A DNA stretch of 13,362 nucleotides from the NCBI GenBank assembly GCA_936924235.1, contig CAKZHN010000349.1, forward strand, positions 1 to 13,362, read 5' to 3'. Under the pieces are notes generated by a model. It was given only the letters and a program-made list of their open reading frames with translations, was not told where the DNA came from and did no database searches. Every line of letters starts with the position of its first letter. The first letter of the stretch is position 1. Made by a program: the position numbers and the translations under genes. Positions 12,844 through 13,362 of the stretch are shown here, one piece after another. Source of the stretch: an uncultured Rhodoplanes sp. GTDB taxonomy: Bacteria; Pseudomonadota; Alphaproteobacteria; Rhizobiales; Xanthobacteraceae.

Positions 12844-13203
12844 CTAGTCGATGGCGGTCAATGCGGCCGGCGCATCCGACGCCTCGCGGCCTCTGAGCAG
12901 CACGTCGCTGCCGACGGCCAGCCGGAAGCCGCCGCTCCGCAGGTCCTCAAAGGCGATGCCCTGCTCGGTCCAGAACCGCTGGATCTTCAGGATGGTCTGG
13001 AGCTTGGGCTCGACGGTTCCCTGCTCGATGCGGTGCACTGACTTCTGCGTCAGCCCGATCCGCCGGGCGAACTGATCCTGGCTCAGGCCAAGGATGGCCC
13101 GAGCCGACCGCACCTTGGCCGCGAACGCAATCCGCTCGACTCGCAGGTCATGGGCCAGATCGTAGCGTGGCCGCCCCTGCGACATATCGATGGCCACATC
13201 CAT
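12844..13203 (-). CDS. XRE-family helix-turn-helix transcriptional regulator, about 119 aa
   Basis: DNA-binding protein of the Cro/C1-type helix-turn-helix class. From M at 13203, residues of about 30-62 hold the domain: VRSARAILGLSQDQFARRIGLTQKSVHRIEQG, with the recognition helix in LTQKSVHRIEQG. A short C-terminal part ends in a segment, GIAFEDLRSGGFRLAVG, that resembles the GIEF-x(n)-GGGVRL tail common in rhizobial XRE proteins. There is no effector domain or cysteine. The start is uncertain: ATG at 13203 has a weak GAAAGCGAG upstream, ATG at 13185 has none, and TTG at 13239 would add 12 residues and place the start on the T-rich flank of a terminator. The targets cannot be told; nothing shows that it controls the TPR gene beyond proximity. 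Confidence 0.85.
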   Translation of the reverse strand: MDVAIDMSQGRPRYDLAHDLRVERIAFAAKVRSARAILGLSQDQFARRIGLTQKSVHRIEQGTVEPKLQTILKIQRFWTEQGIAFEDLRSGGFRLAVGSDVLLRGREASDAPAALTAID

Positions 13204-13240
13204 GGGACGCTCGCTTTCAAACAGGACACACAAAGACAAA

Positions 13241-13266
13241 CCCCCGGCGGCCGAAGCCGCCGGGGG
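13241..13266 (-). terminator. Strong intrinsic terminator with UUCG loop
   Basis: The 11-base perfect stem CCCCCGGCGGC (13241-13251) and GCCGCCGGGGG (13256-13266) closes a 4-base loop that on the minus strand is the stable TTCG tetraloop. On that strand it is followed by the T-rich tail TTTGTCTTTG. It lies 37 bases after the stop codon of the partial gene at the right edge, so it ends that gene's transcript. Confidence 0.85.
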
Positions 13267-13303
13267 CTAGATTTTCACGCATCAAGATGCGCGATCATCC
13301 CGC

Positions 13304-13362
13304 TTACGGAACGATGTCGCGGTGGATACGCCACGTGGCCGCCCAGGTGTCCTGGTCGCCGA
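13304..13362 (-). CDS. C-terminal end of a gene running off the right edge
   Basis: The minus-strand frame ending TAA at 13304 reads DTWAATWRIHRDIVP just before the stop. Only about 19 codons are inside the window. The W-R-I-H-R-D pattern resembles the closing strand of SnoaL-like or DUF4440 (NTF2-fold) proteins; this is a guess from a very short stretch. A strong terminator 37 bases downstream supports that this is a genuine gene end. Confidence 0.6.
   Translation of the reverse strand, partial: GDQDTWAATWRIHRDIVP

Noticed and set aside
1..13362. CRISPR arrays, tRNA/rRNA genes, insertion sequences, phage genes
   Set aside because: No regularly spaced identical repeats, no tRNA-like cloverleaf with a conserved T-arm, and no transposase or phage motif was seen on either strand.

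Overview
The window is high-GC DNA (about two-thirds G+C by eye) with GC-rich third codon positions. It reads as a chromosomal segment of an alphaproteobacterium of the order Hyphomicrobiales, most likely a Bradyrhizobium/Rhodopseudomonas/Xanthobacteraceae-type organism. The main support is the slt-dapA-smpB neighbourhood with a family 5 uracil-DNA glycosylase nearby (an arrangement I recall from rhizobia), a DUF6894 protein, and FixK- and CtrA-type regulatory sites. Species cannot be told from the sequence.

Left part (1-2812): a uracil-DNA glycosylase gene on the + strand converges on a compact four-gene minus-strand operon. In transcription order this is smpB, an isonitrile hydratase-like DJ-1/PfpI protein, a glyoxalase-fold (VOC) protein and a small secreted protein. 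The gaps are 10-23 bases and the downstream genes have recognisable ribosome-binding sites.

Middle part (2813-4985): a gene-poor, hairpin-rich stretch of about 800 bases is followed by very small genes. These are a 25-codon + strand ORF for a single-pass membrane peptide, a 46-codon minus-strand membrane peptide, a one-heme cytochrome c, and two small cytosolic proteins (one DUF6894). A perfect FNR/FixK box lies upstream of the cytochrome gene and a perfect TTAA-N7-TTAAC CtrA box lies upstream of the DUF6894 gene. This looks like a small accessory module inserted between dapA and smpB and controlled by oxygen and cell-cycle signals; that reading is inference.

Central part (4986-8683): dapA (lysine/diaminopimelate synthesis) and a soluble lytic transglycosylase gene diverge from a shared 314-base region. 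The first makes a peptidoglycan precursor and the second cleaves peptidoglycan. The transglycosylase has an unusually long Ala/Lys/Pro/Ser linker and most likely starts at a TTG codon.

Right part (8684-13362): a striking AT-rich palindrome precedes a two-gene + strand unit, an extradiol dioxygenase-like VOC protein and an alpha/beta hydrolase. The hydrolase gene overlaps tail-to-tail by 21 bases with a minus-strand gene for a long TPR protein fused to a glycosyltransferase-9-like domain. Beyond it are an XRE-type regulator, a strong UUCG-loop terminator, and the last codons of a gene running off the window. I see no tRNA, rRNA, CRISPR array, insertion sequence or phage gene.
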